A DNA stretch of 28,188 nt, from positions 1-28,188 of IMG/VR virus record IMGVR_UViG_3300044675_007478. One strand, written 5' to 3'. The stretch is from a virus. The notes under the pieces are model-generated. The model made no database searches and was not told the DNA's origin. It worked only from the letters and a program-made list of their open reading frames with translations. The position numbers and the translations under genes were made by a program. Shown in pieces: positions 20,435-28,188 of the stretch. Every line of letters begins with the position of its first letter. Positions within the stretch are counted from its first letter, which is position 1.

Positions 20435-22504
20435 CTAGCTCCCAAATACCAATGGTTGATTTTCGCCAGTGTTTTTCGCGATCTGCGTAAGTAGCTCGTT
20501 CGACTTGGCCGACTGATCTGCCATGCGATCGAGGGCAGATGTGGTGCTTCCGATCATTCCGGCAGCAAAGCCGGAGAAAGTCCCAGCGGTCTGAGTGGCG
20601 GTGGTCGATTTGACTTGCTCGACCGTTGGAATCTTGGGACGTTCGGGAGCAGGCTTCTCCTGTGCAAACTTGGACGTCTCAGCGGTCTTGGCTTGCTCGT
20701 CGGCAGTCTGTTGGATCGACTTGGTTTGATCAGCGAGATCCTTTCGGAGTTGCTCGATCTGCGAATCAAATCCGGTCAGCAGTTCCTTGTTCCGGTCGTC
20801 TCGTCCTTGCTTGGTCGCATCGGCCTGGGACTGGATACCACGGTTCATCTCGTTGGCGACACCGAGTCGGCCTTGGTTGGCTCGTTGGAGATCCTCGTTG
20901 CGTTTCGCGTTGGCATCGTCGAGCGACTGTTGCCGATTGTCGGCTCGCTTGTTCGCTTCGGTATCCATCTGCTTTGCAGCTCTTTCATAGTCGACCGACT
21001 TGTCGAAAAGCGAATACAGGTAAAGCAGCCTCTTGGCGATGAAATTGACGGTTTGGTCGAAGGTCCCTTGCAGCCAGGTGAAGACCGTTCCGAATCCGTT
21101 TTGAATGCCTGTTGGGATTCCGGCCATGACATTGATCAGGTGTGCCACAAACGAAACCGCACCCTGGGAAACCATGGAGGACAGATCCGTCCAAGCATTT
21201 TGGAGCTTCGTGATCATCGAAAGCCACCCCGCGTAGATGTCCCGCGTTGCGACACGGAAGACCAATTGCAGGCCGGTCATGGCGACTTGGCCAGCGGCTT
21301 GCCACTGGCCGGACATCAGAGCGGTCTTGATGGCGTCGAACACCGGCAGCACAATCGATTTGAGCTCGTTGAATTTGGCGACCAAGGAATTGACCATCTC
21401 TCCCCCCACTCCGGAGAAGTAGAGGAATGCTCCAGTGGCTGCGGTGACTCCGACGATCACCAGACCGATCGGGGAAACCATGGCGGTGATCAGTCCGACG
21501 ATCATGCCGAACACCGTGGCGATCGCTCCACCGATCGCAGCCAGGCCGGTCATGGCCACCGAGGCGACGGCCGCAGCTCCACCGAGTGCGAATAGGCCAG
21601 CGAGCAGGCCAGCTCCGACCGCAGTCCATTTGGCGATCGTCACGATCAACTCTTGGTTCTCGCCGATGAACTTACTGACGCTCGAGACCACACTGATGAT
21701 TCGTTCGCCAACTGCGGTCAGCAGCGGCGCGAGGGCCGAACCGATTCTGGTTTGCAGGCCACCGATCACGCCGAGCAATCGATCGAACACATCGCCGAGC
21801 TTAGCGGCAGCGGCAGCATCCTCGCCGGACATGGTTTGCCCAAGGTCCGTGGCATCCTGTTGGAGCTTGCGAATTTCCTCAGCACCTCCGGAAAGCATGG
21901 GGACCAGGTCTGCACCGGCTTTGCCAAAGTACTCCATGGCGGCAGCACTTTTCAACGCCGGATCCTGGATCAGCGACAGCTTGTCGGCGATCGCGAGGAA
22001 TTGCTCATCGGGCGACATCTTTGCAAGGTCATCGACACTCAAGCCCAGAGCGTTGAATTTTTCAGCGGCACCAGGCACCCCGGCCACCGCGTCGGCAATC
22101 CCGACTTGCATCTTGCGGACGGCTTTCTCGAGGGTGCCTACATCGGTACCGGAGAGCTTTGCAGCATAGCCGAGCGAGGAAACCGCTTCGGCACTCATGC
22201 CAGTTCTCTGGGCCATGTCGTCGACCGCACCGCCAGCGTCGGCGAAATTCTTCGCCAGTGCGACAAGGCCAGTCACAGCGACCGAGCCAGCGATCGCAGC
22301 AGGTAGGCTAAGTACGCTCTTGGAAAAGCCGGACAATGCACCTTGGGCACCAGCGAATCCTTTTCCGATTCCGGTGCCCATGGTCGTCGCGACGCCTTTG
22401 AGCCGTGCCATCGCGGCTTGGACTTGGGCCATTCCTTTATCAAAAGACCCCTGTTTGGTGGCAATCTCGACGTAAGCTTGACCAGCCTTGATGTTACTTG
22501 CCAT
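20435..22504 (-). CDS. Tail tape measure protein
   Basis: A 689-residue protein, the second largest in the window, with GAGG 7 bases before its ATG. The N terminus (MASNIKAGQAYVEIATKQGS) opens a helical region with GMSAEAVSSLGYAAKLSGTD and LGTLEKAVRKMQ-type heptads that match tape-measure proteins (TP901/lambda-H-like). Residues about 290-370 are very hydrophobic (GAGLLAGLFALGGAAAVASV; AIATVFGMIVGLITAMVSP), the segment thought to enter the host membrane. Residues about 520-640 are a Gln/Asp/Lys-rich coiled coil. Length predicts a short tail of roughly 100 nm by the usual 0.15 nm per residue rule. Confidence 0.88.
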   Translation of the reverse strand: MASNIKAGQAYVEIATKQGSFDKGMAQVQAAMARLKGVATTMGTGIGKGFAGAQGALSGFSKSVLSLPAAIAGSVAVTGLVALAKNFADAGGAVDDMAQRTGMSAEAVSSLGYAAKLSGTDVGTLEKAVRKMQVGIADAVAGVPGAAEKFNALGLSVDDLAKMSPDEQFLAIADKLSLIQDPALKSAAAMEYFGKAGADLVPMLSGGAEEIRKLQQDATDLGQTMSGEDAAAAAKLGDVFDRLLGVIGGLQTRIGSALAPLLTAVGERIISVVSSVSKFIGENQELIVTIAKWTAVGAGLLAGLFALGGAAAVASVAMTGLAAIGGAIATVFGMIVGLITAMVSPIGLVIVGVTAATGAFLYFSGVGGEMVNSLVAKFNELKSIVLPVFDAIKTALMSGQWQAAGQVAMTGLQLVFRVATRDIYAGWLSMITKLQNAWTDLSSMVSQGAVSFVAHLINVMAGIPTGIQNGFGTVFTWLQGTFDQTVNFIAKRLLYLYSLFDKSVDYERAAKQMDTEANKRADNRQQSLDDANAKRNEDLQRANQGRLGVANEMNRGIQSQADATKQGRDDRNKELLTGFDSQIEQLRKDLADQTKSIQQTADEQAKTAETSKFAQEKPAPERPKIPTVEQVKSTTATQTAGTFSGFAAGMIGSTTSALDRMADQSAKSNELLTQIAKNTGENQPLVFGS

Positions 22505-22508
22505 GGTA

Positions 22509-23069
22509 CTACCTCACCGCTGCGATCGAGTTCTTGAACAGCTCGGGGAAATTGGGGGCTTCGGCCTCGAGCGCAGGACGCATGAAGGGCCGCTTGGGGT
22601 ACCGAGCTCGGCGACGGCGAGTCTCGAATCGATACCCAGGCCGCTCGTCATACCTTCGACGGCCGTCGACCCGTCGCCAGTTGGCCGGTTCGCCCTCTCC
22701 CTCGATGGAAGCGTATCGGTACTCCCGAATGATCGCAGTCTCGCCCCGTTCATGCAGACCGGCCACGGTGCTCGTGACCGACTCGATCGTGAAGTTGACT
22801 TGGTTCAGTTGCACTGGGCCGACGATCGTCGATTCGCTTTGGGGCTGGTAGGCGAACAGGATCGTCTTGAGCGAGTGCGTGTTGGGCGAGTGAGCCGAAG
22901 GTGGAGAGCCAGGTGCCGAAGCGGACTTTCGCCGACGCATCGACGAGCGAGCTCGCTTGCGAACGAAAGCACCGGCCTTTGAAAGGACTTTGCGTTTCGC
23001 TTTTTTCAGCGAGGCAATCACTTTGGGGCGGTCGAAGAAAGCTTCGCGGACTTTGAATGTCACATTCAT
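22509..23069 (-). CDS. HK97 gp10-like tail completion / head-tail protein
   Basis: A 186-residue, strongly basic protein starting MNVTFKVREAFFDRPKVIAS. The ATG overlaps the upstream stop (ATGA). The N-terminal helix and a segment rich in Arg (RKRARSSMRRRKSASAPGSPP SAHS), followed by LKTILFAYQPQSESTIVGP, match the HK97 gp10 / virion morphogenesis pattern in which a basic helix precedes the 'PG.PP..H' turn and strands. The Arg-rich tail (RRRYDERPGYRFETRRRRAR) is unusually long. It would cap or join the tail. Its place directly before the tape measure is unusual for gp10-like proteins. Confidence 0.65.
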   Translation of the reverse strand: MNVTFKVREAFFDRPKVIASLKKAKRKVLSKAGAFVRKRARSSMRRRKSASAPGSPPSAHSPNTHSLKTILFAYQPQSESTIVGPVQLNQVNFTIESVTSTVAGLHERGETAIIREYRYASIEGEGEPANWRRVDGRRRYDERPGYRFETRRRRARYPKRPFMRPALEAEAPNFPELFKNSIAAVR

Positions 23070-23761
23070 GGCGTGAATTTCTCCAGGGCCACGAACGGAT
23101 CCTCGTAGTACACTCGAGTCAGTTCGACGCCGGCCGCATTGTGGACAGCGACCGAGTATCGATACTCTCCGGGCACCAGTCCGCCCGAGGTCGCTCGAGG
23201 CATCTCGCAGGTGAGCGACCATTTCCCCGATCCGATGTCCGCAGCGGTGCCAGTGACGGCGAATGGATGAGTCCCGTTGGTGCCACCGAAGTGGACCGTG
23301 ACAGCACCGACCGACATGCCTGGAATCGCAGAGATCGTCCAGACGAATGCGGTACCGTGGGCCACAAGGTAATCATCGCCGATGACGATCTGATCGACGG
23401 TGCCTTTGGCGGTGACTGGGCCAGCATAAGACACCTTGCCCGATTGGATCGTGTTGGTTTTGGCCGCGATCACATTCTCAAGCGACAGGTAGCGGGAGTG
23501 CTCGACGGGGATCACCTGGACATTCGCTGTTGCGGACTCGGGAAAGAAGTCTGCGGTGGTTCCGTTGTTCTCTGCTGCGGTGACATCAAAAAGGTAGTAG
23601 CCGTCCTCCATCTCGGTTGGATTGGTATCCGCAAGCGCAGCACGAGCACCGCCGTCGAGAGAGACTCGGCAAGTGATCTGCGCAGCACCGCCAGTCACCG
23701 GAGCATTGGTCGTCCGGTCAAACGCGAATACTTTCAGCGTGCCTGCGGTGTTGCGGTACAT
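23066..23761 (-). CDS. Beta-rich virion protein (Ig-like)
   Basis: A 231-residue protein starting MYRNTAGTLKVFAFDRTTNA, with AGGAA 7 bases before the ATG. It looks like two beta-sandwich domains: residues 1-85 (TCRVSLDGGARAALADTNPT EMEDGYYLFDVT, the shape of an Ig-like/BppU-type domain) and 120-231 (TAFVWTISAIPG ... GEYRYSVAVHNAAGVELTRV). No enzymatic motif is present. It probably decorates the tail or baseplate. It overlaps the gp10-like gene. Confidence 0.65.
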   Translation of the reverse strand: MYRNTAGTLKVFAFDRTTNAPVTGGAAQITCRVSLDGGARAALADTNPTEMEDGYYLFDVTAAENNGTTADFFPESATANVQVIPVEHSRYLSLENVIAAKTNTIQSGKVSYAGPVTAKGTVDQIVIGDDYLVAHGTAFVWTISAIPGMSVGAVTVHFGGTNGTHPFAVTGTAADIGSGKWSLTCEMPRATSGGLVPGEYRYSVAVHNAAGVELTRVYYEDPFVALEKFTP

Positions 23762-23805
23762 AGTTGGGATTCCTATTGGGTCGTCAATGGGCCAATTGGC
23801 TTAGA

Positions 23806-24216
23806 TTAGGTCAGCGTCAGAACACCGTTGGCCTGGTCAAAGTCCACCGTGAGCGTTTCACCGGAGGCCAGCGTAATGCTCGATCCGTAGTCGAACCAAC
23901 CAATGAGCGGGTCGCCTGCGGCAGTGTCGTTGTAGAGGACGACATAGCGAAACGGACCCACCGAACCACCCGTGGCAGTCAGCACCAGGTCAGCACAAGT
24001 GAGCTTGTAGACTCCACCCGTCTGGGCGCTCGATGATGTCGTGACATTGCGAGCACTGAGGTTGGTGTACGTGATCTCGGTAAGGTCAGCCAGGACCGAG
24101 TTTCCAGCGACCGGTGCGGTGTTGGTCAGAGCGATCCGCAGTTGGTTCGATCCGAGGTTATGGACACCCTCGGCGACATTTTCGGCGAATGCGTTGAACT
24201 TGTTAAAAGTAGCCAT
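23806..24216 (-). CDS. Conserved phage structural protein
   Basis: A 136-residue protein starting MATFNKFNAFAENVAEGVHN, with GGAGG upstream. The start followed by LGSNQLRIALTNTAPVAGNS is a pattern I recall from many phage structural or decoration proteins. The rest is strand-rich and Thr/Gly-rich (YVVLYNDTAAGDPLIGWFDY). The gene abuts the preceding LamG gene. Its exact place in the virion is not known. Confidence 0.7.
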   Translation of the reverse strand: MATFNKFNAFAENVAEGVHNLGSNQLRIALTNTAPVAGNSVLADLTEITYTNLSARNVTTSSSAQTGGVYKLTCADLVLTATGGSVGPFRYVVLYNDTAAGDPLIGWFDYGSSITLASGETLTVDFDQANGVLTLT

Positions 24217-25389
24217 CTATCGAGATCCTCCGAGCAAAAACAGGTAGTAGTAGGGAGCAGCACCACCGGTGCCGGGTGCGCCAGTTCGAAGATTGACGGG
24301 ACTTGCGACCAGGACGTATTGACCCGTCCCAGCCTCTAGGACTCGACTGCGCAGGAATCCTGCATCGAGACCACTGGCCAAATAAGCGGCGGTGTCCGCA
24401 GAGATCCGGCGGCTAGCGAGGAACCCAGCGGCATTTCCGTCGAGTGTGTAGGCCGCAGCTCCTGCGTCGAGCAGTCTGCCGAGTAGCGTTGCTGCATCGG
24501 TGCCAGAGTAGGCGTAGGACCCCTGGTCCGCATTGAGCAACCGCGATGTGAGCAGCGGAGTCGTTTGGCCCGACAGCAAAAGGCTACCGGTGTCCGCTGG
24601 TAACACTCGGCCGTACAGCAGCGGGATCGGTTGGCCGGAGAGAACGTAAGAACCAGATTCTGCGAGGATCGAAAAAGCAGCGGCTAATTGTGCGTAATAA
24701 GATCGTCGTCTCGGTGGTTGCATGAGCATGCCACCGCCCCGACCTTGCTCGTAGAGAAAACGGACTTCGTTGGGGGTTGAAGCTGCGTTAAACATGCAAA
24801 AATCATCTGCTAAGCCATTCAGATAACTCGCTGTAGCTATCCGCCCACCGATCGCAAAATCGAACATTGTCGAAAAGTTCGCTGCACTTGTTCCAGTCGT
24901 GGTCCCTTGCAAGGAGCCGTCTAAATACGCTGCAATTGTGTTGCTGCCATTGAATGTTAAAGCGATGTGCTGCCATCGGTCCAGAGACAAGCCTGTTAAA
25001 GTTCGATCAAAGCCCCAAACACCGATCGTCGCTGTCGTCGCGGTAAAATTGAAACAGTAGAAACCATTTTCGCAAAAGTAAGCAGCACCACCAGACGCGC
25101 GACGGTAAACCCAAATTGACCAAGTCCCTGCAAAGCCAGTCGGCCCGACTCGCAGTGAAGCTGGCATACGCACAAAATTGTTCGTTCCGTTGAAATTTAT
25201 TGCCAGCTTGTCAGGACTTGCAACATACGCATTATTGCTGTTGTTCGCAAAGTTGGTCAGCACGCCGTGATTCCCGAAACCACTTGTGTCCGGCAGTTGC
25301 AACCCGGTCGCACCAGAAAAAGACGGACACCACCGACCGACCATCCGGCTTTGCAGACTTTCCCATTCCGGCCCGTAGTACGCCAACAT
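24217..25389 (-). CDS. LamG-domain virion protein with a six-unit 22-residue repeat
   Basis: A 390-residue protein whose ATG overlaps the upstream stop (TAATG). Residues about 25-215 form a concanavalin A-like/LamG domain: DTSGFGNHG, FNGTNNFVRMP, AGTWSIWVY, DRWQHIALTFNGSNTIAAYL DG and YLNGLADDFCMFNAA, as in carbohydrate-binding tail proteins. Residues 241-368 are six tandem 22-residue units of the type (L/I)-x-A-x2-G-S-Y-x-L-S-G-x4-LL-x-x-R-(L/V). The end is Gly/Ala/Tyr-rich. It is probably a tail or baseplate protein that binds surface glycans. The number of repeats may vary between relatives. Confidence 0.75.
   Translation of the reverse strand: MLAYYGPEWESLQSRMVGRWCPSFSGATGLQLPDTSGFGNHGVLTNFANNSNNAYVASPDKLAINFNGTNNFVRMPASLRVGPTGFAGTWSIWVYRRASGGAAYFCENGFYCFNFTATTATIGVWGFDRTLTGLSLDRWQHIALTFNGSNTIAAYLDGSLQGTTTGTSAANFSTMFDFAIGGRIATASYLNGLADDFCMFNAASTPNEVRFLYEQGRGGGMLMQPPRRRSYYAQLAAAFSILAESGSYVLSGQPIPLLYGRVLPADTGSLLLSGQTTPLLTSRLLNADQGSYAYSGTDAATLLGRLLDAGAAAYTLDGNAAGFLASRRISADTAAYLASGLDAGFLRSRVLEAGTGQYVLVASPVNLRTGAPGTGGAAPYYYLFLLGGSR
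24286..24669 (-). repeat. Six tandem 66-bp units (22-residue repeat)
   Basis: Unit boundaries fall at residues 241, 263, 285, 307, 329 and 351 of the LamG protein. The DNA copies have diverged, and the conservation is mostly at protein level (A/D-x-GSY-x-LSG and LL-x-x-R). Confidence 0.85.
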
Positions 25390-25994
25390 TAGGTGATGGT
25401 CTCTCCCTTGTCGACGATGGCCAGCAACTGCACGACGTAGGGGATGGACGAGTAGTTGACGAAGCGACACTCGTAAATGTCACCGCCAGGGATCCACACT
25501 CGGCGGACATCGGCGAGGTTGGTCACCGAGTTGGTATTGAGATTAAGAACGCGGTGATTTCGCTCGAGCGTCCAGGAGGTTGTCGCACCCGAAGCGATGC
25601 GGTTCCACTGGATCAGCGTTCCGACAGAGTTAAAAATGCAGACGGTGTCGCCGATAGCAAAGTTAGTCGAGGCGATGGCGATCGTATTCTGCGAGAGTGA
25701 CACATCAGCAGTGAGTGCCCCGAGCAAAGCGGCAGTCGTTGGGCCTTGGCCGACCATGTCGAAAATGGTCGTTGGAACGATGTCCGTGTTATTGTCCGTC
25801 GGGCGGATCGCGAAGTATCCGGCGCGGGTCGGGGTGCCAGCGCTTCCACGGCCCATAAAACCGACGACCCAAGCCCCTGGCACGTTTCGCAAATCGAGCG
25901 TCGTCGAGGCGACGACAATGTTTCCCGTTGCCACGATTTGAGGCGTGATGAGCGTGGTGTAGTCGGGCGTGGTTTTCGTTACCAGGGATGGCAT
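25389..25994 (-). CDS. Phage structural protein
   Basis: A 201-residue protein starting MPSLVTKTTPDYTTLITPQI. It is beta-rich and Thr/Asn/Val-rich, lacks cysteine-rich or enzymatic motifs, and ends VVQLLAIVDKGETIT. The segment VGFMGRGSAGTPTRAGYFAI may be a repeat-like strand pair. It sits in the tail gene cluster before the LamG protein; a tail-fibre or baseplate component is likely but not proven. Confidence 0.6.
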   Translation of the reverse strand: MPSLVTKTTPDYTTLITPQIVATGNIVVASTTLDLRNVPGAWVVGFMGRGSAGTPTRAGYFAIRPTDNNTDIVPTTIFDMVGQGPTTAALLGALTADVSLSQNTIAIASTNFAIGDTVCIFNSVGTLIQWNRIASGATTSWTLERNHRVLNLNTNSVTNLADVRRVWIPGGDIYECRFVNYSSIPYVVQLLAIVDKGETIT

Positions 25995-25997
25995 TAC

Positions 25998-26447
25998 TTA
26001 GATTTCCTCGCTAGCTAGAAGCTCGATGTCTCGTCCTGTGATTGTGTCGGGCTGCTGGCCAGCGGCTAGCAGCGGAGCAGCTTGCTGAGGTGTGAGTCCC
26101 AGTCCATGCGGTTGCGGTGCCGTGAGAGCAGCACGGATGCTCGGGTCGCCAAAATCTGGCCGGGCATCCTCGGCGGCTTCGCGCGTCATGAACGAGACCA
26201 TGAGCCCAATAATCGGATTGACGTACGCGACCGTTTGCAGCGCGGCAATGACCTCTCCGCCCATGGGCAGATTGTCGCGATAGACAGCGATGATCCCCAT
26301 GAATGACAGCGGCAGCGATCGCGGAACTCTCGGCGCGATCTCGCAGCACCGAATCGCGCAGTCCCCATACCGGCCATCGGCCAGAGCTGCGGCAGCTTGC
26401 TGGTCGTTGGCAATCAATTGTCGAAGGGTCAATTGGTCAAGTTGCAT
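25998..26447 (-). CDS. Phage tail-region hypothetical protein
   Basis: A 149-residue protein starting MQLDQLTLRQLIANDQQAAA, whose first 11 bases overlap the second tail chaperone gene. It is mostly helical (AALADGRYGDCAIRCCEIAP, GGEVIAALQTVAYVNPIIGL), with a hydrophobic middle and an acidic end. I recall proteins with similar opening residues beside planctomycete tail genes, but no function. Confidence 0.6.
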   Translation of the reverse strand: MQLDQLTLRQLIANDQQAAAALADGRYGDCAIRCCEIAPRVPRSLPLSFMGIIAVYRDNLPMGGEVIAALQTVAYVNPIIGLMVSFMTREAAEDARPDFGDPSIRAALTAPQPHGLGLTPQQAAPLLAAGQQPDTITGRDIELLASEEI

Positions 26448-26667
26448 CGGTTTTTGGTAGCGTCACATAGTGGACCGGGAGCCCGTCTCGCAAATTGTGC
26501 AGCTCGGCGCGGCTAATGCTCGGCGGAGGACTGTTGGTGCGGTACGGATGAAAATCAGTGCGTCTGTATGGGCGAGCTCGCTTCGGACTGTGGATGTTGG
26601 CTAGCAGGGTCATCAGGTCACTGGTGCGATCCCAGCGGTCTTTGTTGACCTCGCCGGACATCCACAT
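26437..26667 (-). CDS. Tail assembly chaperone, second (frameshift) product
   Basis: The frame from the ATG at 26667 gives 76 residues (MWMSGEVNKDRWDRTSDLMT, LLANIHSPKRARPYRRTDFH PYR). However, the same frame stays open upstream beyond 26763 and reads AEYWPTILRLAARIGIEPGP YTLRELMW. This matches the conserved start of this chaperone family (W...R..GI.PGP.TLREL.WM). No ATG, GTG or TTG exists in that added part. The full protein is therefore best explained as a -1 frameshift continuation of the 26715-27215 gene, as with lambda G/GT. Tail chaperones bind the tape measure during tail assembly and are not in the finished particle. Confidence 0.75.
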   Translation of the reverse strand: MWMSGEVNKDRWDRTSDLMTLLANIHSPKRARPYRRTDFHPYRTNSPPPSISRAELHNLRDGLPVHYVTLPKTDAT

Positions 26668-26714
26668 CAGCTCTCGCAGTGTGTAGGGCCCTGGCTCGAT
26701 CCCGATTCTCGCTG

Positions 26715-27215
26715 CTAGTCGGAGGATGGTTGGCCAGTACTCGGCGCGCTCTTCTGCATCGCTTTTTCGATCATCTGATCCAGACTCGTCAGTTGCTCCT
26801 GGATCCCCATCTCCAGCAGCCCCTTGTCCATGGCGTTGGTGATCCGAAGTGCCGTCTGATTCTGGAGTGCCTTTCCTGCCTCGAGGATTCGCCGAGCGGT
26901 GGCCCGGCGATTGGACTCCGGGAGGAATTCCACCAGTGCTTCCTCAAATGCGGTGACGGCGTGGCCGAGAGCATCGCCAGCGAGTGAACGTCCGAACAGC
27001 TCGGCAGTGACCCCGATTTTCTCAGCGACGGGTCGGCAGATTTCGTAGATCACATCGATCGTCAACACGATGTCGGAAGTGAGCCGTTCGATCGTTTCGG
27101 GGTCCGCCAGTGCCCTGGCAAGATCGATCGAAAATACAGTGCGGACGCGACGGATGACGTCGACATCAATGCGAAGATCCCAAGAGCGGGATTCGCAATC
27201 CTTGAAACTGGGCAT
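26715..27215 (-). CDS. Tail assembly chaperone, first (zero-frame) product
   Basis: A 166-residue protein from the ATG at 27215 (MPSFKDCESRSWDLRIDVDV); an ATG at 27275 lies inside the preceding gene. It matches what I recall of the gene before the second chaperone in planctomycete phages: a strand pair, IRRVRTVFSIDLARAL, ERLTSDIVLTIDVIYEICRP, EKIGVTAELFGRSLAGDALG, TAFEEALVEFLPESNRR. It is all helical after residue 20 and ends in a Lys/Gln/Ser tail. By analogy with lambda G it interacts with the tail tube, and its C-terminal overlap is where the frameshift occurs. Confidence 0.75.
   Translation of the reverse strand: MPSFKDCESRSWDLRIDVDVIRRVRTVFSIDLARALADPETIERLTSDIVLTIDVIYEICRPVAEKIGVTAELFGRSLAGDALGHAVTAFEEALVEFLPESNRRATARRILEAGKALQNQTALRITNAMDKGLLEMGIQEQLTSLDQMIEKAMQKSAPSTGQPSSD
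26761..26769 (-). other. Candidate -1 ribosomal frameshift site
   Basis: On the - strand CGAAAAAGC is read in the first gene as GAA AAA GC. A slip back by one base on the A-run gives CGA AAA AGC and continues in the second chaperone frame. The upstream gene goes on to its own TAG at 26715-26717. The site is not one of the classic heptamers. Confidence 0.5.
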
Positions 27216-27243
27216 GGTCGAGTTGCCTTCGTTGGGATTGGAG

Positions 27244-27489
27244 TTATCGAAGAAAACGGATCGTTCGGATTGCACCCCGAACGATGGTAAATTGGGTGAC
27301 GTTGTAATCGTCGTGCTTAAATCGCTTCGCAGGATCCGAGTAGACCCAGGAAGCGACCACGATGTTGTTCTTGTCCTGTGAAATCACACGGCCGTAAACC
27401 GTGAATTCTAAGGGCCCTTGCGACGATTCCCCATGGTCCAGGAAATCGATCGCTACTTCGTTGCCTTTGCGGACTCTCGGAAGTGGCAT
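27244..27489 (-). CDS. Small virion-region protein
   Basis: An 81-residue protein starting MPLPRVRKGNEVAIDFLDHG. Beta-strand pattern: EFTVYGRVISQDKNNIVVAS WVYSDP and TQFTIVRGAIRTIRFLR. The size, basic charge and SH3-like strand order suggest a small adaptor domain. It lies between the tail tube and chaperone genes. The function is unknown. Confidence 0.55.
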   Translation of the reverse strand: MPLPRVRKGNEVAIDFLDHGESSQGPLEFTVYGRVISQDKNNIVVASWVYSDPAKRFKHDDYNVTQFTIVRGAIRTIRFLR

Positions 27490-27531
27490 GGCCGACTCCG
27501 CTTGGGTGGAACGATCAGTGATTCAAACGGA

Positions 27532-28032
27532 CTAGGCCGACGGTGCGACAATCAACCAAGCTGGATCAACCAGGACGGCTGGAGTCCCAACCCTGACTCG
27601 GGACAACGCAACGGCGACATCGATCTTCATGTTCCCTTCAAGCGGTTGATCGATGGGGAATTCCATGATCTCGCCGGGCAGCGTGAGCCCCTGCGATCCG
27701 GCTGGGCCAGGAGTCGCGATCAGGTTGTCCATGATCGCCCAGTGCCAGACGGTTTTGTTCAAGAACGCGGTCCGCATGGCGGTGAAAATTGCATCGTCTG
27801 GGTCTGCGTTGTAAAGCAGCGAGAAATTCAGACCGACCTCGATGGTCCCGGAAATCGCAGCCTTGTAGAGGCTGGCTCGCGAGGTGATGTCGATCTTCGT
27901 CTTGTTCAGGGTGATGTTCAGGTCCTGGACTTCGGTGACGAGCGTGGGTGTGGTGACACTGAACGTCGCGGCGACCGCAGTCTGGTAGTAAAGCTTGCAC
28001 TCGATGCCAGCTCGTGGTCCTTTTCGGCTCAT
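27532..28032 (-). CDS. Major tail tube protein candidate
   Basis: A 166-residue protein starting MSRKGPRAGIECKLYYQTAV. It is beta-rich, with TKIDITSRASLYKAAISGTI EVGLNFSLLYNADPDDAIFT and AFLNKTVWHWAIMDN, the look of siphovirus tail-tube subunits. Its place just before the chaperone pair is also where the tube gene lies in most siphoviruses. A late GLTLPGEIMEFPIDQPLEGN MKIDVAVALSRV fits the 'DQPLEG..KVDV...' end of tube proteins. The assignment rests on context plus pattern. Confidence 0.7.
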   Translation of the reverse strand: MSRKGPRAGIECKLYYQTAVAATFSVTTPTLVTEVQDLNITLNKTKIDITSRASLYKAAISGTIEVGLNFSLLYNADPDDAIFTAMRTAFLNKTVWHWAIMDNLIATPGPAGSQGLTLPGEIMEFPIDQPLEGNMKIDVAVALSRVRVGTPAVLVDPAWLIVAPSA

Positions 28033-28044
28033 GTCGATTCCTTT

Positions 28045-28188
28045 TTAGGTGCGGTAGTAGACAGTGATCACGCTGCGAAAAGCACCGTGTTGCTCCAGTG
28101 CCTGGACGTCGTACAGGCTGACTTCGGACCTCGACCACACTCCCCCGTCGATCGTGGCCGTGGCCAGTGCTTCGTCGAGCTCGTGAGT
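28045..28188 (-). CDS. Partial head-tail/tail terminator-type protein
   Basis: The frame enters from the right edge and ends with TAA at 28045-28047. The 47 visible C-terminal residues (THELDEALATATIDGGVWSR, SEVSLYDVQALEQHGAFRSV ITVYYRT) show a strand order typical of head-tail connectors or tail terminators. It is 12 bases upstream of the tube gene. The start and N terminus are beyond the window. Confidence 0.6.
   Translation of the reverse strand, partial: THELDEALATATIDGGVWSRSEVSLYDVQALEQHGAFRSVITVYYRT

Noticed and set aside
20615-21595. A 326-codon + strand frame opposite the tape measure gene
   Set aside because: It has His/Asp/Gly-rich, low-complexity translation and no ribosome binding site; the tape measure frame explains the DNA.
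1-28188. CRISPR arrays, insertion sequences, integrase or att sites
   Set aside because: No regularly spaced repeats, transposase or recombinase motifs, or tRNA-end duplications could be seen in the window.

Overview
The window is most simply read as about 28 kb of a tailed-phage (siphovirus-type) genome or prophage. Two blocks face each other. From about 1.9 to 13.7 kb, some twenty-two closely packed genes run on the + strand. They look like an early/middle module: a zinc-finger protein, two Acb2/Tad1-like hairpin proteins, a winged-helix protein, a phage metallopeptidase, a DnaD/O-like replication protein, a metallophosphoesterase and a DUF4406-DUF6378 fusion. From 28.2 down to 13.6 kb, about twenty genes run on the - strand and form the virion module. 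In order of transcription these are a head-tail connector fragment, tail tube protein, tail assembly chaperone pair, LamG/repeat structural proteins, HK97-gp10-like protein, tape measure, distal tail proteins, a Cys-rich protein, a family-8-like glycosyltransferase, an SNase-like protein, a zinc ribbon and the large terminase. The capsid, portal and protease genes are not here and presumably lie beyond the right edge.

The host is probably a planctomycete (Pirellula/Rhodopirellula-like). This is an inference: the tail chaperone pair, the Cys-rich structural proteins, the secreted PDZ-like protein and the moderately high GC resemble what I recall of planctomycete prophages. No host marker gene, integrase, repressor, tRNA or rRNA gene is visible, so lysogeny cannot be decided.

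The first 1.7 kb carries three - strand genes: a fragment, a secreted PDZ-like protein and a small charged protein. A divergent control region at 1664-1890 separates them from the early block. It holds an 18-bp inverted repeat, an 11-bp iteron ladder and a possible promoter whose spacer is a perfect palindrome. A strong terminator follows the first early gene, which suggests regulated read-through.

The most interesting points are these. (1) The tail chaperone pair appears to be joined by a -1 ribosomal frameshift. (2) Two nearby genes carry hairpin motifs like the cyclic-nucleotide sponges Acb2/Tad1. (3) A compact structured non-coding stretch with an acceptor/T-arm-like helix precedes a tiny secreted protein. 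(4) A 50-bp duplication brackets a small ORF. (5) A 44-bp near-perfect inverted duplication is shared by two unrelated coding sequences. (6) Iterons lie inside the replication gene.
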